A stretch of 64,000 nucleotides of DNA from contig NZ_AKKK01000032.1 of the NCBI RefSeq assembly GCF_000281065.1, positions 21,744-85,743 on the forward strand. Direction: 5' to 3'. Under the pieces are notes generated by a model. The model was not told where the DNA came from. It did no database searches and saw nothing but the letters and a program-made list of their open reading frames with translations. This stretch comes from Arthrobacter sp. M2012083. GTDB taxonomy: Bacteria > Actinomycetota > Actinomycetes > Actinomycetales > Micrococcaceae. A program made the translations under genes and the position numbers. This document shows positions 14,739 to 24,813 of the stretch, piece by piece (the stretch's first letter is position 1; every line of letters starts with the position of its first letter).

Positions 14739-16580
14739 TTAATCGCTCGGGCTGCCGGAGCCGCTGGGGGTGGCACTCGACGAGCCGGGGTCAACCGGAA
14801 CCAGTGCCTTGGACAGGTAATAAGTGACTGTGGAGCCTGCGGGGACCTGGGTTCCAGCCGCCGGTGAGGAACGGACGAACGTTCCCGGCTGTTGGCCGAT
14901 GGCACCGTTCACAGGTTCTCCGGCAACCCACAGGAGCCCCGCTCCTTCAATGGCCTGCCGAATCCGCGATTCGTCAACCCCAACACCGATTGCGGGGACA
15001 GCGACCAATTCGGGGCCCTTGGAGTAGGTGACGGTGATGGTTTCGCCAGGCTCACGAGGCCCGGTGGGGTTGAGAGTCGTCACGATTCCTACGGCAGCTG
15101 TGTCGTCGAAGACCTCCTGGCCGTTGACTCCAAAGCCCAAGGCACGAAGTTGCGCGCTGACAGTTTCGAAAGGCTGACCAACATACTGCTCGGGGATGAT
15201 GTTGATTTTCTGTGGAACCGACTGCGTGGGCTGCGGTGCCTCAGAGGTCTCCGTGGGCCGTGGCGTGGGCGTAGCCGACGTGGAGGTAGGACTCGCGCTC
15301 CGGCTGGGGCTCGTGGTGGTGGACTCAGTGGGCGCGGGGCTCGGCGAGAAGAATCCCGACTGGGAGATCAGGAAACCAACCAAGGCAAACAGGACCAGCA
15401 GGATCAGGGCCACAAGGGGCCAGGTCCACGGGCTGCGCTTCTTGCGTTCCGGCTCGGCATCGTCGAAGTTCTCTTCTTCGGTGTAGACCACTTCGTCGTC
15501 GTTGAGCTGACGTTCCGCCTCAAGCGCGTTTGCACGCGTCAGGGGGTTGTCGGATGACGCGGCGGCGGCTCCAAGAGCAGCCCCTGCTGCCCCGGCACCG
15601 AGCACCGGCAGGGCGGACGTCGCCGTCGTCGACTGTTCCTTGCCATAAGGCGAGGTAACGACGCCGGTGGGTGCCGTTGCGGTGTCCACCGGCGCAGTGA
15701 TGGGTCCGGTATTGGATTCGAACAACAGCATGCCGGGGACGGCGGCGTGGGCCGTGGCGATGTCACCGTTGCGGATGGCTTCCGCGGCTTCGGCCAGCTT
15801 GATGGCGTTGGCAGGACGGTTCTTGGGATCCTTGGCCAGCATGGACATCAGCAGTGCCCGCACGGGGGTGGGCAGCGTTTCCGGAAGGGGCGGCGGTGCG
15901 TCATTCACCTGGGCCAGGGCAATGGCAATCTGGGACTCGCCGGAGAACGGACGGTGCCCGGTGAGGCACTCGTAGCCGATGACGCCGAGCGAATAAATGT
16001 CCGAAGAACCCGTGGCGGTCTGGCCGGTTGCCTGCTCAGGCGCCAGATACTGGGCGGTGCCCATGACCTGGCCGGTCTGTGTGAGCGGCACCTGGTCAGC
16101 CAACCTGGCAATGCCGAAGTCGGTGACCTTGACGCGGTTGTCGGGCGTGATCAGCAGGTTGCCAGGCTTGATGTCGCGGTGGACTAGGCCCTGTGCGTGC
16201 GCAACGGCAAGGGCGCGCGCTGTCTGCGAGATGATGGAGAGCGTCATGTCCGGCGAGAGCACCTGCTCCCGTTCGAGGATGCCGCTCAGGGGGTGTCCGG
16301 GAACGAGTTCCATGACCAGGTAGGCCGAACCGGCTTCCTCGCCGTAATCGAAGACGTTGGCGATGCCCACGTGGTTGAGGAGTGCGGTGTGACGCGCCTC
16401 GGCACGGAAGCGCTGAAGGAACCCGGGGTCACCCGTGTATTCCTCCTTGAGCACCTTGATGGCAACGATCCGGCCGAGGATCTGGTCCTTGGCCTTCCAG
16501 ACCTCGCCCATGCCGCCAATCGCAATGCGACTGGTCAGCTGGAACCTGCCGCCGAGTGTGATTCCCGAAGTAGGCCTCAC
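14739..16580 (-). CDS. pknA: Ser/Thr protein kinase PknA-type with PASTA repeats
   Basis: 613 residues. Kinase domain: [39 protein letters not shown] and the activation-loop [11 protein letters not shown]. An Ala/Asp/Glu-rich linker leads to a transmembrane helix ([18 protein letters not shown]) and a Ser/Thr/Pro-rich spacer. Two PASTA-like repeats follow (starting [18 protein letters not shown] and [15 protein letters not shown]). Mycobacterial PknA lacks PASTA repeats, so both kinases here could sense peptidoglycan. The start overlaps the pbpA stop by four bases. Confidence 0.9.
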   Translation of the reverse strand: MRPTSGITLGGRFQLTSRIAIGGMGEVWKAKDQILGRIVAIKVLKEEYTGDPGFLQRFRAEARHTALLNHVGIANVFDYGEEAGSAYLVMELVPGHPLSGILEREQVLSPDMTLSIISQTARALAVAHAQGLVHRDIKPGNLLITPDNRVKVTDFGIARLADQVPLTQTGQVMGTAQYLAPEQATGQTATGSSDIYSLGVIGYECLTGHRPFSGESQIAIALAQVNDAPPPLPETLPTPVRALLMSMLAKDPKNRPANAIKLAEAAEAIRNGDIATAHAAVPGMLLFESNTGPITAPVDTATAPTGVVTSPYGKEQSTTATSALPVLGAGAAGAALGAAAASSDNPLTRANALEAERQLNDDEVVYTEEENFDDAEPERKKRSPWTWPLVALILLVLFALVGFLISQSGFFSPSPAPTESTTTSPSRSASPTSTSATPTPRPTETSEAPQPTQSVPQKINIIPEQYVGQPFETVSAQLRALGFGVNGQEVFDDTAAVGIVTTLNPTGPREPGETITVTYSKGPELVAVPAIGVGVDESRIRQAIEGAGLLWVAGEPVNGAIGQQPGTFVRSSPAAGTQVPAGSTVTYYLSKALVPVDPGSSSATPSGSGSPSD

Positions 16581-18034
16581 TTATTCAACACCGCCTCAAA
16601 AATCTTCTTTGCGTTCGGACTGGTTAGCTGGGCCCCGGTTTGCACGTCCACACTCTCCATGACAATGGTGACGGCTACTTGCGGGTCGTTTGCCGGGGCG
16701 AACCCGGTAAACCATGAGTTGTTCAAACCTGAGTCACCGAGCTCGGCCGTGCCGGTCTTGCCGGCCACCTTGACGCCGGGAACGGCTGCGCCCCTGGCGA
16801 TACCGTTATCCACTGCGCTGGTCATCCACTCGGTGATCTGGCTCGCGATGGGCTGCGTGGTGCTGGTGCGGAGCGCCTCAGGCTTGGGTTCGTTGATAAC
16901 GCGCAGATCGGGTGCACGGATGGCCTCAACCAGGTTGGGCTTCATCTGCACACCGCCGTTGGCGATGGCCGCCGTCATCAGGTTGATCTGCAGCGGCGTG
17001 GCTTTCACGTCGCGTTGACCCACCGACGACTGGGCCAACTGGGCCTGATCCAAGTCCTCAGGGAAGACACTGACCGCCTGTTGGAGCTTGAGCTGGTCGC
17101 CGAAGGTTTCGCCAAAGCCAAACTTCTGGGCCTGCTCCCGGATGGCATCCTGGCCAAGGTCCAGTGCGATGCTGGCAAACGGAGTATTACAGGACTGCTC
17201 CAAGGCAAAGGCGAAGGACGCTGTTTCGCGAACGTTGCAGTTACCACCGGCGTAGTTGGGGAGGCTGGCACTGCTGCCGGGTAGCGGCAGGCTGCTGGGG
17301 TTCGGGAGCTCGCTGTCTTTGTTGTACTTGCCCGAGTTCAGCGCAGCCGCGGTATCAATGAGCTTGAAGACCGACCCGGGTGAGAGCAGGTTACCCGTAG
17401 GGCCGCTGACGTTTTGGTTCAGGTTGATGCCCGGAATCTGGTTCAGCTGAGCGTAGTTGGCCTCAGCCGTGGTGCGGTCATGCGAGGCAATCAAGTTGGG
17501 GTTATACGACGGCTTGGAAACCATCGCGAGGATAGCGCCGGTCTTGGGGTTGGTGACCACAATGGAACCGCGCTGCCCCTCAGGAATGAGGTCGAACGCC
17601 AATTGCTGGAGGGCAGGGTCCAAGGTCAGTTCCACTGATGCGCCTTTGGGCTCCTTGCCCAGGAACATCTGGCTCATACGATCCAGGAACAGTTGATCTG
17701 AGTTTCCGGCCAGGGTTTCCCCCATGGATTGTTCCAGGCCGGTGGAACCAAAGAACTTGGAGAAGTATCCAGTGATGCCGGCGTAAAGCTCCGGCTGGTT
17801 GTACTGACGCTGGAATGCACAGGATTCTGTTCCGGTTACGGACTCAGCCACAGGTTTTCCACCCACAATGATGGAGCCACGTTCGTTGCAGAACGATGCC
17901 AAAACGGCGCGCTGGTTCCAAGGATTGGCGTTGAGGTCGTCAGCGCCAATGACCTGAACGTAGCTGATGGCGCCGAAGATCAACGCAAACATGGCGACGG
18001 CAGCCATCCAGCTGCTGCGAATAGCCTGGTTCAT
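16577..18034 (-). CDS. pbpA: Penicillin-binding protein PbpA (transpeptidase)
   Basis: 485 residues, a class B PBP. An uncleaved N-terminal signal anchor ([20 protein letters not shown]) precedes the dimerisation module. The transpeptidase domain carries all three motifs: SVFK (active-site Ser, in [11 protein letters not shown]), SCN in LEQSCNTPF, and KTGTAE. It cross-links peptidoglycan together with the RodA glycosyltransferase encoded directly upstream in the same operon, with a 4-bp overlap. Confidence 0.95.
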   Translation of the reverse strand: MNQAIRSSWMAAVAMFALIFGAISYVQVIGADDLNANPWNQRAVLASFCNERGSIIVGGKPVAESVTGTESCAFQRQYNQPELYAGITGYFSKFFGSTGLEQSMGETLAGNSDQLFLDRMSQMFLGKEPKGASVELTLDPALQQLAFDLIPEGQRGSIVVTNPKTGAILAMVSKPSYNPNLIASHDRTTAEANYAQLNQIPGINLNQNVSGPTGNLLSPGSVFKLIDTAAALNSGKYNKDSELPNPSSLPLPGSSASLPNYAGGNCNVRETASFAFALEQSCNTPFASIALDLGQDAIREQAQKFGFGETFGDQLKLQQAVSVFPEDLDQAQLAQSSVGQRDVKATPLQINLMTAAIANGGVQMKPNLVEAIRAPDLRVINEPKPEALRTSTTQPIASQITEWMTSAVDNGIARGAAVPGVKVAGKTGTAELGDSGLNNSWFTGFAPANDPQVAVTIVMESVDVQTGAQLTSPNAKKIFEAVLNK

Positions 18035-19461
18035 TGTTGCTTCACCGCCTCTGTTGGTGCGCTAGGTGTCTGGCCTGTGGCCGGTTTACGTGTTCCCGGA
18101 GTGCTACTGCTCGCCGGAGGCTTGTTGACCATGGGAGTGGTGTCCACTGGTCCGCGGGCCGTGTTGGAAATCATGAGCAGCAGGCCAACGATTATCCAGT
18201 TGGCCAGAAGCGAGGAACCACCAGCGGCAAGGAACGGAGTAGTGAGGCCGGTCAAGGGAATGAGCCGGGTAACTCCACCGATGACGACGAAGCACTGCAG
18301 GGCAATCGCAAAGGACAAACCGCACGCCAGGAGCTTTCCGAACGCGTCCCGGGTGCCCAATGCTGCACGGAAGCCGCGAGTGAAGAGCAACAGATAAAGC
18401 ATCACCACGGCGAAGAGGCCAATCAGGCCCAGCTCCTCGCCGATGAGGGCAACGATCATGTCGCTGTTGGCGAAGGGCACCAGATCCGGCCTGCCCTGGC
18501 CAAGGCCCGTGCCAACCAGTCCGCCGTCGGCCATCCCGAACAAGCCCTCTACGATCTGCCCGCTACCACCGGGAGACCTGCCGAAGACCTCAGGCGTGAA
18601 CGCATTGATCCAGCTGTCGATGCGGAAGGCCACGTGCGAGAAGATCTGGGAGGCAATGAAGCCGCCGCCCAAAATCAGAAGCAGTCCGATGACCACCCAC
18701 GAGATCCTGCTGGTGGCCACATAGATCATCACGATGAACAGGCCGAAGAACAGGATGGAAGATCCAAGGTCACGCTGGAACACGAGAACACCAATGCTCA
18801 CCAGCCAGGCTGTGATCATGGGACCAAGGTCCTTGAACCGCGGGAACTGCATGGGGCCGATCTTCCGGCCGGCCAACAGAATCAAGTCCCGGTTGGAGGA
18901 TAGATACCCGGCAAAGAATATGGCGAGGGTAATCTTGGCGATTTCACCGGGCTGGAACGTCATGGGACCCACTCGGATCCACACGCGCGCACCCAGGATT
19001 TCGCCTGCGGAGATTCCCGGAATCAATGGAAGGACCAGGAGGAAAGCACTGGCTGCCAAGGAGATGTACGTAAAGCGGCGAAGGATGCGGTGATCCTTAA
19101 GGAACCAAATGACGGCGATGGAGACTGCCATGGCGATGAGAGTCCACCGAAGCTGATTGTTGCCCGTATCGTCCGCGGGACCGTCCATGCGGTGAATCAA
19201 GGCAAGCCCGAGTCCGTTGAGAGCTACAACGATAGGAAGTATTACTGGATCGGCATATTTTGCCCGGAGTCTGAGCACCACGTGGAACGCGAAAGCTGCA
19301 ACCGCCAGGAGGCTCGACTGGAACCAAAAATCGCTATCCAGCCCGACTTCGGAGTTGATGCTTACCAACGCACTTGCGCCGATGCCTACGGCCAGGGCCA
19401 GGACGATGAGGGCCAGCTCAACATTCCGGCGGGGTTTGGGGGCAATGTCGGTCTGCATCAT
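18031..19461 (-). CDS. rodA: RodA/FtsW/SpoVE-family peptidoglycan glycosyltransferase
   Basis: 476 residues with about ten transmembrane helices. SEDS-family signatures are visible: GARVWIRVGPMTFQPGEIAK (the catalytic-loop region), QRDLGSSILFFGLF and GQGRPDLVPFANSDMIVALI near the extracellular catalytic Asp, and ATPFL-like GLTTPFLAAGGSSLLANWI near the end. The tail is Thr/Pro-rich. It polymerises lipid II in partnership with PbpA. Start and stop both overlap neighbours by four bases. Confidence 0.94.
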   Translation of the reverse strand: MMQTDIAPKPRRNVELALIVLALAVGIGASALVSINSEVGLDSDFWFQSSLLAVAAFAFHVVLRLRAKYADPVILPIVVALNGLGLALIHRMDGPADDTGNNQLRWTLIAMAVSIAVIWFLKDHRILRRFTYISLAASAFLLVLPLIPGISAGEILGARVWIRVGPMTFQPGEIAKITLAIFFAGYLSSNRDLILLAGRKIGPMQFPRFKDLGPMITAWLVSIGVLVFQRDLGSSILFFGLFIVMIYVATSRISWVVIGLLLILGGGFIASQIFSHVAFRIDSWINAFTPEVFGRSPGGSGQIVEGLFGMADGGLVGTGLGQGRPDLVPFANSDMIVALIGEELGLIGLFAVVMLYLLLFTRGFRAALGTRDAFGKLLACGLSFAIALQCFVVIGGVTRLIPLTGLTTPFLAAGGSSLLANWIIVGLLLMISNTARGPVDTTPMVNKPPASSSTPGTRKPATGQTPSAPTEAVKQQ

Positions 19462-21161
19462 TTGGCCGCCTCGCAGGGAGTCGGGACGGGTGAAGGAGTG
19501 GGGCTGGCAACGGCAGCCGTGCTGGGTATGGGCACAGCGGCTGACGGCGAGGGCGTCGGGGCTGCTGATCCCGAAGCTGTGGCCGTTGGGGTGGTGTTCG
19601 GGCAGTTGGCTGAAGCGCTGCCCGTGTTCCTCAGGTTCTCTACAATGCCCTGTGCACTGTCGAGGTCACCCGCCGGAACTGTCTGGCGTACGCTCTGCTG
19701 GCCGTATTCCGGCAATGAATCCACCCTGATATCGGTAACGGCTTCTAGCCGTGAGAGCTGAATGGGTCCGAGCCTCTGAGAGATCCCGTTGAAGATGGCG
19801 ACCCGCTGATCGTACTCACCTACGTAATAGCGGGTCTGTGTCCAGGCATAGCCAAGCCACAGTCCAACCACGACGCCCAGGACCACAACGGCCGCGACAG
19901 CAGGCATGAGCCAACGCACACGGCGACGCGTGGGCTCTTCCATCTCCATACGGTCTTGTTCTGCTTTATGCGTGAGGACCGTTGCTGCCCTGCGTGCGAC
20001 GGTGCGGCCGGCCACGGTGGGAATGGAGCCCGTTTCAGCTGCCGTGGCTGCAGCGCCAACTAGTTCATGGGGGCGGCTGGCCAATTCCTCGCGCAGCACT
20101 TCAGCCGACAGATGCTCGCCAAGATGGGGGTCGGTGGTGGTGGGAGGCTCTGTGGACTCGTCTGACGATGCAGCCTCGTCCTCTTTGTCGCCCGGATCCC
20201 CCGCGCTAAATGATGATCCAGCATCGGCATCCCGCGAGGCTTTGGCATGGGACTCGGCTTTGGCGCCCTCTGCCGCTTTGTCCGCAGCCAATTCATCAGC
20301 CGATTTGGTAGCCGTGACCGTCTCGGGCTCGTCAACCGCGGCAAGCGCTGCTGCCGGAACGACGTCGACGGCGGCCGTGTTGACGTCGTCGTCGGTCTCC
20401 TCAGCAATCTCCAGCATCACGACGGTGACGTTGTCCGGGGCGCCGGCTTCCAGCGTCAGATCCACCAGGATCTCAGCACATTCGCGCAGGTCCTTGGTTT
20501 CGCGGACCATGCGCTCCACCACATGGCCGGCCACATAGTTCAATCCATCGGAGCAAAGCAGCCAGCGTTCGCCCGGTTCGACGTCCAGGACATCCAAGTC
20601 CAGCTCAGGGCTGGCATCGACGTCCCCGAGGACCCGCATGAGGACGTTCTTGTGCGGATGCGTTTCCGCTTCCTCCGGGCGGAGGCGGCCTTCATCAATG
20701 AGGCGCTGCACGAACGTGTGGTCAATGCTGACCTGCTCGAACTTCTTGTTACGCAACCGGTAGGCACGGGAATCGCCAATGTGGGCGAAGTGAAGCTTGC
20801 GGCCCTCCAAGAGCAGTGCCGTGACCGTAGTGCCCATGCCGGAAAGCTTGGGATTCTGGTGGACAAGCTCGGAGAGCAGGGAATTCGCGGTCTGGATCTC
20901 GTCGGCCAGTACGGTGTCCGCGCCTTCAGGGTAATCGTCATGATCAAGGTGGATCATGTCCAGGACCGTTGAAGCGGAGGCGACATCACCGCCGGCGTGA
21001 CCGCCCATGCCATCGGCCACCACTGCAAGATGGCGGCCCACATATGCGGAGTCGTCATTCTTGGAGCGGATCCGTCCGACGTCGGAACGCGCGGCGTAGC
21101 GCATGATGAGCGGGCGCTCCGCAGGCTTTTCCTGGCCTTTGGGGGTCTCGGGAGCGGCCAT
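19458..21161 (-). CDS. pstP: PP2C-family protein phosphatase PstP
   Basis: 567 residues. The PP2C domain (~15-255) has RSDVGRIRSKNDDSA, VADGMGGHAGG (metal-binding Asp), HIGDSRAYRLR, LLCSDGLNYV and AGAPDNVTVVM. A long acidic/Ala linker (~255-395) leads to a transmembrane helix (LMPAVAAVVVLGVVVGLWLG) and a ~150-residue extracytoplasmic domain ending in a Ser/Thr/Pro/Ala-rich tail. It dephosphorylates PknA, PknB and their substrates. The operon position between rodA and fhaB is the conserved actinobacterial one. Confidence 0.94.
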   Translation of the reverse strand: MAAPETPKGQEKPAERPLIMRYAARSDVGRIRSKNDDSAYVGRHLAVVADGMGGHAGGDVASASTVLDMIHLDHDDYPEGADTVLADEIQTANSLLSELVHQNPKLSGMGTTVTALLLEGRKLHFAHIGDSRAYRLRNKKFEQVSIDHTFVQRLIDEGRLRPEEAETHPHKNVLMRVLGDVDASPELDLDVLDVEPGERWLLCSDGLNYVAGHVVERMVRETKDLRECAEILVDLTLEAGAPDNVTVVMLEIAEETDDDVNTAAVDVVPAAALAAVDEPETVTATKSADELAADKAAEGAKAESHAKASRDADAGSSFSAGDPGDKEDEAASSDESTEPPTTTDPHLGEHLSAEVLREELASRPHELVGAAATAAETGSIPTVAGRTVARRAATVLTHKAEQDRMEMEEPTRRRVRWLMPAVAAVVVLGVVVGLWLGYAWTQTRYYVGEYDQRVAIFNGISQRLGPIQLSRLEAVTDIRVDSLPEYGQQSVRQTVPAGDLDSAQGIVENLRNTGSASANCPNTTPTATASGSAAPTPSPSAAVPIPSTAAVASPTPSPVPTPCEAAK

Positions 21162-21164
21162 GGA

Positions 21165-21653
21165 CTACGGCCTCAATTCAATGACCGTCTTGCCGATTCT
21201 CACGGGGACGCCAAGCTCAACCGGCAAAGCGCGGGTGAGCTGTTGATCGGCCAGGTAGGTGCCGTTAGTGGAGCCGAGGTCTTCGATAAACCAGCGGCTG
21301 CCCTGCGGGAACAGACGTGCATGCCGCCCGGAAGCGTAGTCATCTTCCAGGACGAGGGTGGCCTCCTGTGCTCGGCCGAGCAGGATAGGGCTGGCGGCCA
21401 AGGGAACCGTGGTGCCCTTGAGGGGACCCTCAGTGACTACCAGTGTGCGTGCATGCTGGATTGCCGGCGGCGGAGAAGCTGCGAGCTCAGGGTGCTTGCG
21501 GACTTCGCGTGCGGTGGGAACGCCAGTCACGGCCTTGCGGCCGATCTGGAAGTCGCGGCGCATGGTGGTCACAATGCTGAAGATCAGGACCCACAGCAAA
21601 AGGAGGAACCCGAAGCGAAGCGCTGTAATGGTCAGTTCGCTGATGTCGTTCAC
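21165..21653 (-). CDS. fhaB: FHA-domain membrane protein FhaB (FipA)
   Basis: 162 residues. An N-terminal transmembrane helix (ALRFGFLLLLWVLIFSIVTT) and a basic linker are followed by a C-terminal FHA domain (~70-160) with ILLGRAQEATLVLEDDYAS, SGRHARL and LGSTNGTYL, the phosphothreonine-binding residues Arg, Ser, Asn. It docks phosphorylated partners of the PknA/PknB system at the membrane or septum. Its ATG overlaps the fhaA stop by four bases. Confidence 0.93.
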   Translation of the reverse strand: MNDISELTITALRFGFLLLLWVLIFSIVTTMRRDFQIGRKAVTGVPTAREVRKHPELAASPPPAIQHARTLVVTEGPLKGTTVPLAASPILLGRAQEATLVLEDDYASGRHARLFPQGSRWFIEDLGSTNGTYLADQQLTRALPVELGVPVRIGKTVIELRP

Positions 21654-22399
21654 GCGTGGCCACCCGGGGTTTGGGGGAGGAGGCGGAAAATGATCTTGGT
21701 ACGTCCCATCGTGATGGTTGAGCCGTCTGTCAGCTCCACGCTGCCGTTCACTTTGTGCCCGTTGACGTAACTGCCATTAGTGGAGCCGAGGTCAACGGCC
21801 CAGGTGCCGCCATTCTCAGTGCGGACCTCAAGGTGTTTCCGTGAAACGCCTGTGTCATCCACAAGGATGTCGGCTTCGGATGAGCGGCCCAGCACCACGG
21901 AGTGGGCGTTGAGGGAATACCGCTGGCCACCAATGTCCAGTACGGGCTGGAGGCGGGTGGGTTGCCGTGCCGGGGCAGCAGGAACATGGGCACGTGGAGC
22001 TTGTGGAGCAGGAGCCGCGTCACCGGACGATTTCTCGGTCCGGGAATTGATTTCGAAATGTCCCGCGCGTTCTTCGTCATTGCGCCGGAACGAAATGCGG
22101 ACGGCGCCTTGGAGCGTGTAACCCTGGCTGCGGACGTGCTGGATAACGACGTCGCACAGTTCCTCGGCGAGGGGTGTTCCCCATTCCTGGGCCCGGGCAA
22201 AGTCTTCATCGCTGAGGAGGACATCAAAAACGTTGGGAGCGAGTGTCCGCCCGGCTGCGATGGTAATGGACTTGTTGTCCAACTCGCGCCTCAGCTTGCT
22301 TGCGATCTCCACTGGCTCAACACGTGCCCGCGACCCCGTGGAGAAGACGTTGCGGACGGCCTTTTCAATGCCGCGCTCGACTTTGTCCAGCAAACCCAT
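21650..22399 (-). CDS. fhaA: FhaA: DUF3662 plus FHA domain protein
   Basis: 249 residues from ATG 22399, preceded by AAGGAGAAGGACC. The N-terminal DUF3662 domain (~1-120) begins MGLLDKVERGIEKAVRNVFS and contains PNVFDVLLSDEDFARAQEW. A Pro/Ala linker is followed by an FHA domain (~155-245) with VVLGRSSEADILVDDTGVS, RKHLEV and DLGSTNGSYVNG. FhaA binds phosphorylated partners such as MviN/MurJ-type proteins and links the kinase system to cell-wall synthesis. It is the first gene of the seven-gene minus-strand operon running to pknB. Confidence 0.94.
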   Translation of the reverse strand: MGLLDKVERGIEKAVRNVFSTGSRARVEPVEIASKLRRELDNKSITIAAGRTLAPNVFDVLLSDEDFARAQEWGTPLAEELCDVVIQHVRSQGYTLQGAVRISFRRNDEERAGHFEINSRTEKSSGDAAPAPQAPRAHVPAAPARQPTRLQPVLDIGGQRYSLNAHSVVLGRSSEADILVDDTGVSRKHLEVRTENGGTWAVDLGSTNGSYVNGHKVNGSVELTDGSTITMGRTKIIFRLLPQTPGGHA

Positions 22400-22774
22400 G
22401 GTCCTTCTCCTTTCCTTGCCGCGGCACCCATTGTGCCTGGTCCGATAGTCCGTTCATTGCTCCGTCTGCGCACACGGCGAAGTACGCGCCTGACGGCCCT
22501 TCCACTTCCCGATACTACTGGGACTGACTGGGAATGGCCTTAATCCACAACGCCTTGCGACCCGGAAAAGTTCGTTCCCGGCCCTTGTTGGCGCGGGAGG
22601 CGGGGATTGAAATTTTCGTTCGGTTCAGCTGTTGTTGGGGTTCTTCCGGGCTCGATGGGCCCTCCTCCTCCCGGCCGATTGGTGTTTTGCTCCGGATGTC
22701 CGTTATGCTTGATCTCGCTGCTTTTGAAGGAAACGAAGCTGGGAGACCAGGCGGAGTCCGGAAAAAGAAGTTGC
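22400..22774. other. 375-bp spacer between fhaA and tRNA-Leu
   Basis: No gene is supportable here. It should hold the minus-strand promoter of the fhaA-pknB operon and the plus-strand promoter of tRNA-Leu. The only candidate element seen is TATGCT at 22705-22710 with a poorly spaced TTGGTG upstream at 22680-22685. No repeats or riboswitch-like structures were recognised. Confidence 0.5.
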
Positions 22775-22857
22775 GCGCGAGTGGCGGAACGGCAGACGCG
22801 CTGGCTTCAGGTGCCAGTATCCGAAAGGGTGTGGGGGTTCAAATCCCCCCTCGCGCA
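22775..22857 (+). tRNA. tRNA-Leu (CAG anticodon)
   Basis: An 83-nt class II tRNA. The acceptor GCGCGAG (22775-22781) pairs with CTCGCGC (22850-22856), discriminator A. Anticodon arm CTGGC-TTCAGGT-GCCAG gives CAG. A long variable arm (TATCCGAAAGGGTGTG region) and T-arm GGGGGTTCAAATCCCCC are present. CCA is not encoded. Confidence 0.96.
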
Positions 22858-22864
22858 CGCAATC

Positions 22865-22898
22865 GAAAGAGCCCCGGTCTTAGGACCGGGGCTCTTTC
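22865..22898 (+). terminator. Terminator after tRNA-Leu
   Basis: GAAAGAGCCCCGGTC (22865-22879) and GACCGGGGCTCTTTC (22884-22898) form a perfect 15-bp stem with a four-base loop, ending in TTT. It lies eight bases after the tRNA. Confidence 0.9.
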
Positions 22899-22933
22899 GT
22901 TGTCCCTGAACCCTGCTTGGGCGGGGCGGGAGG

Positions 22934-23632
22934 TCAGTTCCCCGTGGAACCTGTGAAGCGGCGTCGTGAATTGCTCAGGTGCAGGCGCATGGCGGCCGCG
23001 GCAGCCACTGGGTCGCCCTCCGCGATTGCTGCGTATATAGAGGAGTGTTCGTGGACCACTTGCTCGAAGCGTCCTCGGGAATCTTGCTCATCGCCTGAAA
23101 CGAGGCGTGGGCGGGGCATGGTGATCATGGTTTGGCCCAGGGCGGAGATGCAGTCCGTATAGAAGGGGTTGCCGGTGGCCGCTGCGACTGCCCGGTGGAA
23201 CTCGAAATCGGCTTTCATTGAATGGGCCGGGTGGCCTGAGCTCGCAACGAACTGTTCCAAGGCGCCGTGCGTGGCCTTCAGCTGGTGTTCTGTGTGGTTC
23301 CGGGCGGCAAGTGCTGCGGCTTCGGTCTCGACGCCGATCCGGAAGTCGAGCATCTGCAGCCGCTCTTCCACACTGCCAACGACCCGTGTTCCTGGTGCGG
23401 GCGTGGGTCCGTCCGCGGGCGGGGTCAGCGCGAAGCTGCCCCGTCCGCGTTCGGTTTCCACAAGTCCCTCGGCCTGCAAGCGGGTGAGGGCCGAACGCAC
23501 AACGGTCCGGCTCACACCGAACTCGCTAATGAGGGTGTTTTCGCTGGGGAGCTTCTCACCTGGCTGGATGATGCCGTCGACGATGCGGTTGCGAAGGTCG
23601 GCGGCGAGATCCGCGGTCAGGTTTCGGCTCAT
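22934..23632 (-). CDS. GntR/FadR-family transcriptional regulator
   Basis: 232 residues. The N-terminal winged HTH (~1-75) reads LRNRIVDGIIQPGEKLPSEN then EFGVSRTVVRSALTRLQAEG. The C-terminal FCD effector domain (~90-225) is all-helical, with FRIGVETEAAALAARN, DFEFHRAVAAATGNPFY and VVHEHSSIYAAI holding the metal- and ligand-binding Asp/His residues. It follows talarate/galactarate dehydratase by ten bases in the same operon, so it most likely autoregulates that catabolic operon through the palindromes at 24814-24838. Confidence 0.92.
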   Translation of the reverse strand: MSRNLTADLAADLRNRIVDGIIQPGEKLPSENTLISEFGVSRTVVRSALTRLQAEGLVETERGRGSFALTPPADGPTPAPGTRVVGSVEERLQMLDFRIGVETEAAALAARNHTEHQLKATHGALEQFVASSGHPAHSMKADFEFHRAVAAATGNPFYTDCISALGQTMITMPRPRLVSGDEQDSRGRFEQVVHEHSSIYAAIAEGDPVAAAAAMRLHLSNSRRRFTGSTGN

Positions 23633-23642
23633 GGGTTCAAGA

Positions 23643-24770
23643 TTACGCGCCGAACTCCACGGATTCGGTGGTCCATGCCCGGGCCTGATCGCTTAAGGTG
23701 ACACCTAATCCAGGGCGGTCCGGCACGATCATGCGGCCATTCTTGGTTTCCAGGCGCTCCTCGAACAGCGGGTCCAGCCAGTCGAAGTGCTCAACCCAAG
23801 GCTCGCGCGGGTAGGCGGCGGCCAAGTGCAGGTGGATTTCCATGGCAAAGTGCGGGGCGAGGCCCAGCCCTCTTTCATCAGCCAACGCCGCGAGCCGCAG
23901 GAACTGGGTGATACCGCCAACGCGGGGAGCGTCGGGCTGGATAATGTCGCAGCTGTTGGCATCGATGAGGCCCTTGTGTTCCGCGACGGACGCCAGCATT
24001 TCACCGGTGGCGATGGGCGTGTCCAATGCCTGGGCAAGATGCGCATGGCCCTCGAAGTCATAGGCGTCCAGCGGTTCTTCGATCCAGATGAGGTTGAATT
24101 CTTCAAGTTGGCGGCCCATGCGCAGTGCAGTGGGACGGTCCCACTGCTGATTTGCGTCCACCATGAGGGGTACGTCCCAGCCGATGTGCTCGCGAACTCC
24201 GGCGACGCGGCGAAGATCTTCCTTGGAGTCCGGCAGGCCGACCTTGATCTTGATGCCGCCAATCCCTTCCTCAATGGACCGGGTGGCGCGTTCCTTGACC
24301 TCATCCAAAGTGGCGTTGAGGAAGCCACCGGACGTGTTGTAGGTCTGGACCGAGTCTCGGTAAGAGCCCAGGAGCTTGGCAAGGGGGAGCCCGGCGCGTT
24401 TGGCCTTGAGGTCGTAGAGGGCAATGTCTATTGCGGCCAGGGCTTGCGTTGCTACACCGGAACGCCCCACAGAGGCGCCGGCCCACAGAAGCTTGGTATA
24501 GATCTTGCCGATGTCGTTGGGGTCCTCGCCGATGACGCCCTCTGCGACCTCCTTGGCGTGGGCATATTGGGCGGGCCCGCCTGCGCGCTTGGAGTAACTG
24601 AATCCGATGCCGCTGTGACCCTGCTCCGTGGTGATCTCAGCGAACAGGAACACCACTTCGGTCATGGGCTTCTGGCGGCCGGTGAAGACTTTGGCATCAC
24701 TGATGGGGACGGCGAGGGGTAACCGTGCCGTGGACAGCTTGATGTTTCGAATGAGATCTACGGGGCTCAT
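23643..24770 (-). CDS. L-talarate/galactarate dehydratase (enolase superfamily)
   Basis: 375 residues, mandelate racemase-type barrel. It resembles the Salmonella L-talarate/galactarate dehydratase across its length as recalled, e.g. GFSYSKRAGG, KLLWAGASVGRSG and YNTSGGFL. Catalytic features: Lys174/Lys176 in IKIKVG, metal ligands Asp205 (VDANQQW), Glu231 (WIEEP) and Glu257 (ATGEM), and His307 (LAPHFAMEIHLH). It dehydrates the aldarates to 2-keto-3-deoxy sugars. No downstream aldolase is in the window, so later steps are encoded elsewhere. Confidence 0.9.
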   Translation of the reverse strand: MSPVDLIRNIKLSTARLPLAVPISDAKVFTGRQKPMTEVVFLFAEITTEQGHSGIGFSYSKRAGGPAQYAHAKEVAEGVIGEDPNDIGKIYTKLLWAGASVGRSGVATQALAAIDIALYDLKAKRAGLPLAKLLGSYRDSVQTYNTSGGFLNATLDEVKERATRSIEEGIGGIKIKVGLPDSKEDLRRVAGVREHIGWDVPLMVDANQQWDRPTALRMGRQLEEFNLIWIEEPLDAYDFEGHAHLAQALDTPIATGEMLASVAEHKGLIDANSCDIIQPDAPRVGGITQFLRLAALADERGLGLAPHFAMEIHLHLAAAYPREPWVEHFDWLDPLFEERLETKNGRMIVPDRPGLGVTLSDQARAWTTESVEFGA

Positions 24771-24813
24771 GGTTCTCCTAGTGGATGGGGCATCCTTGCC
24801 TGCTGCTTAGGAT

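Noticed and set aside
18034..18903. Plus-strand frame antisense to rodA
   Set aside because: Charged, motif-free translation opposite a confident membrane protein gene.
23643..24770. Mandelate racemase or muconate cycloisomerase as the function of the enolase-superfamily gene
   Set aside because: The KxK and His arrangement and long stretches of sequence fit talarate/galactarate dehydratase much better.
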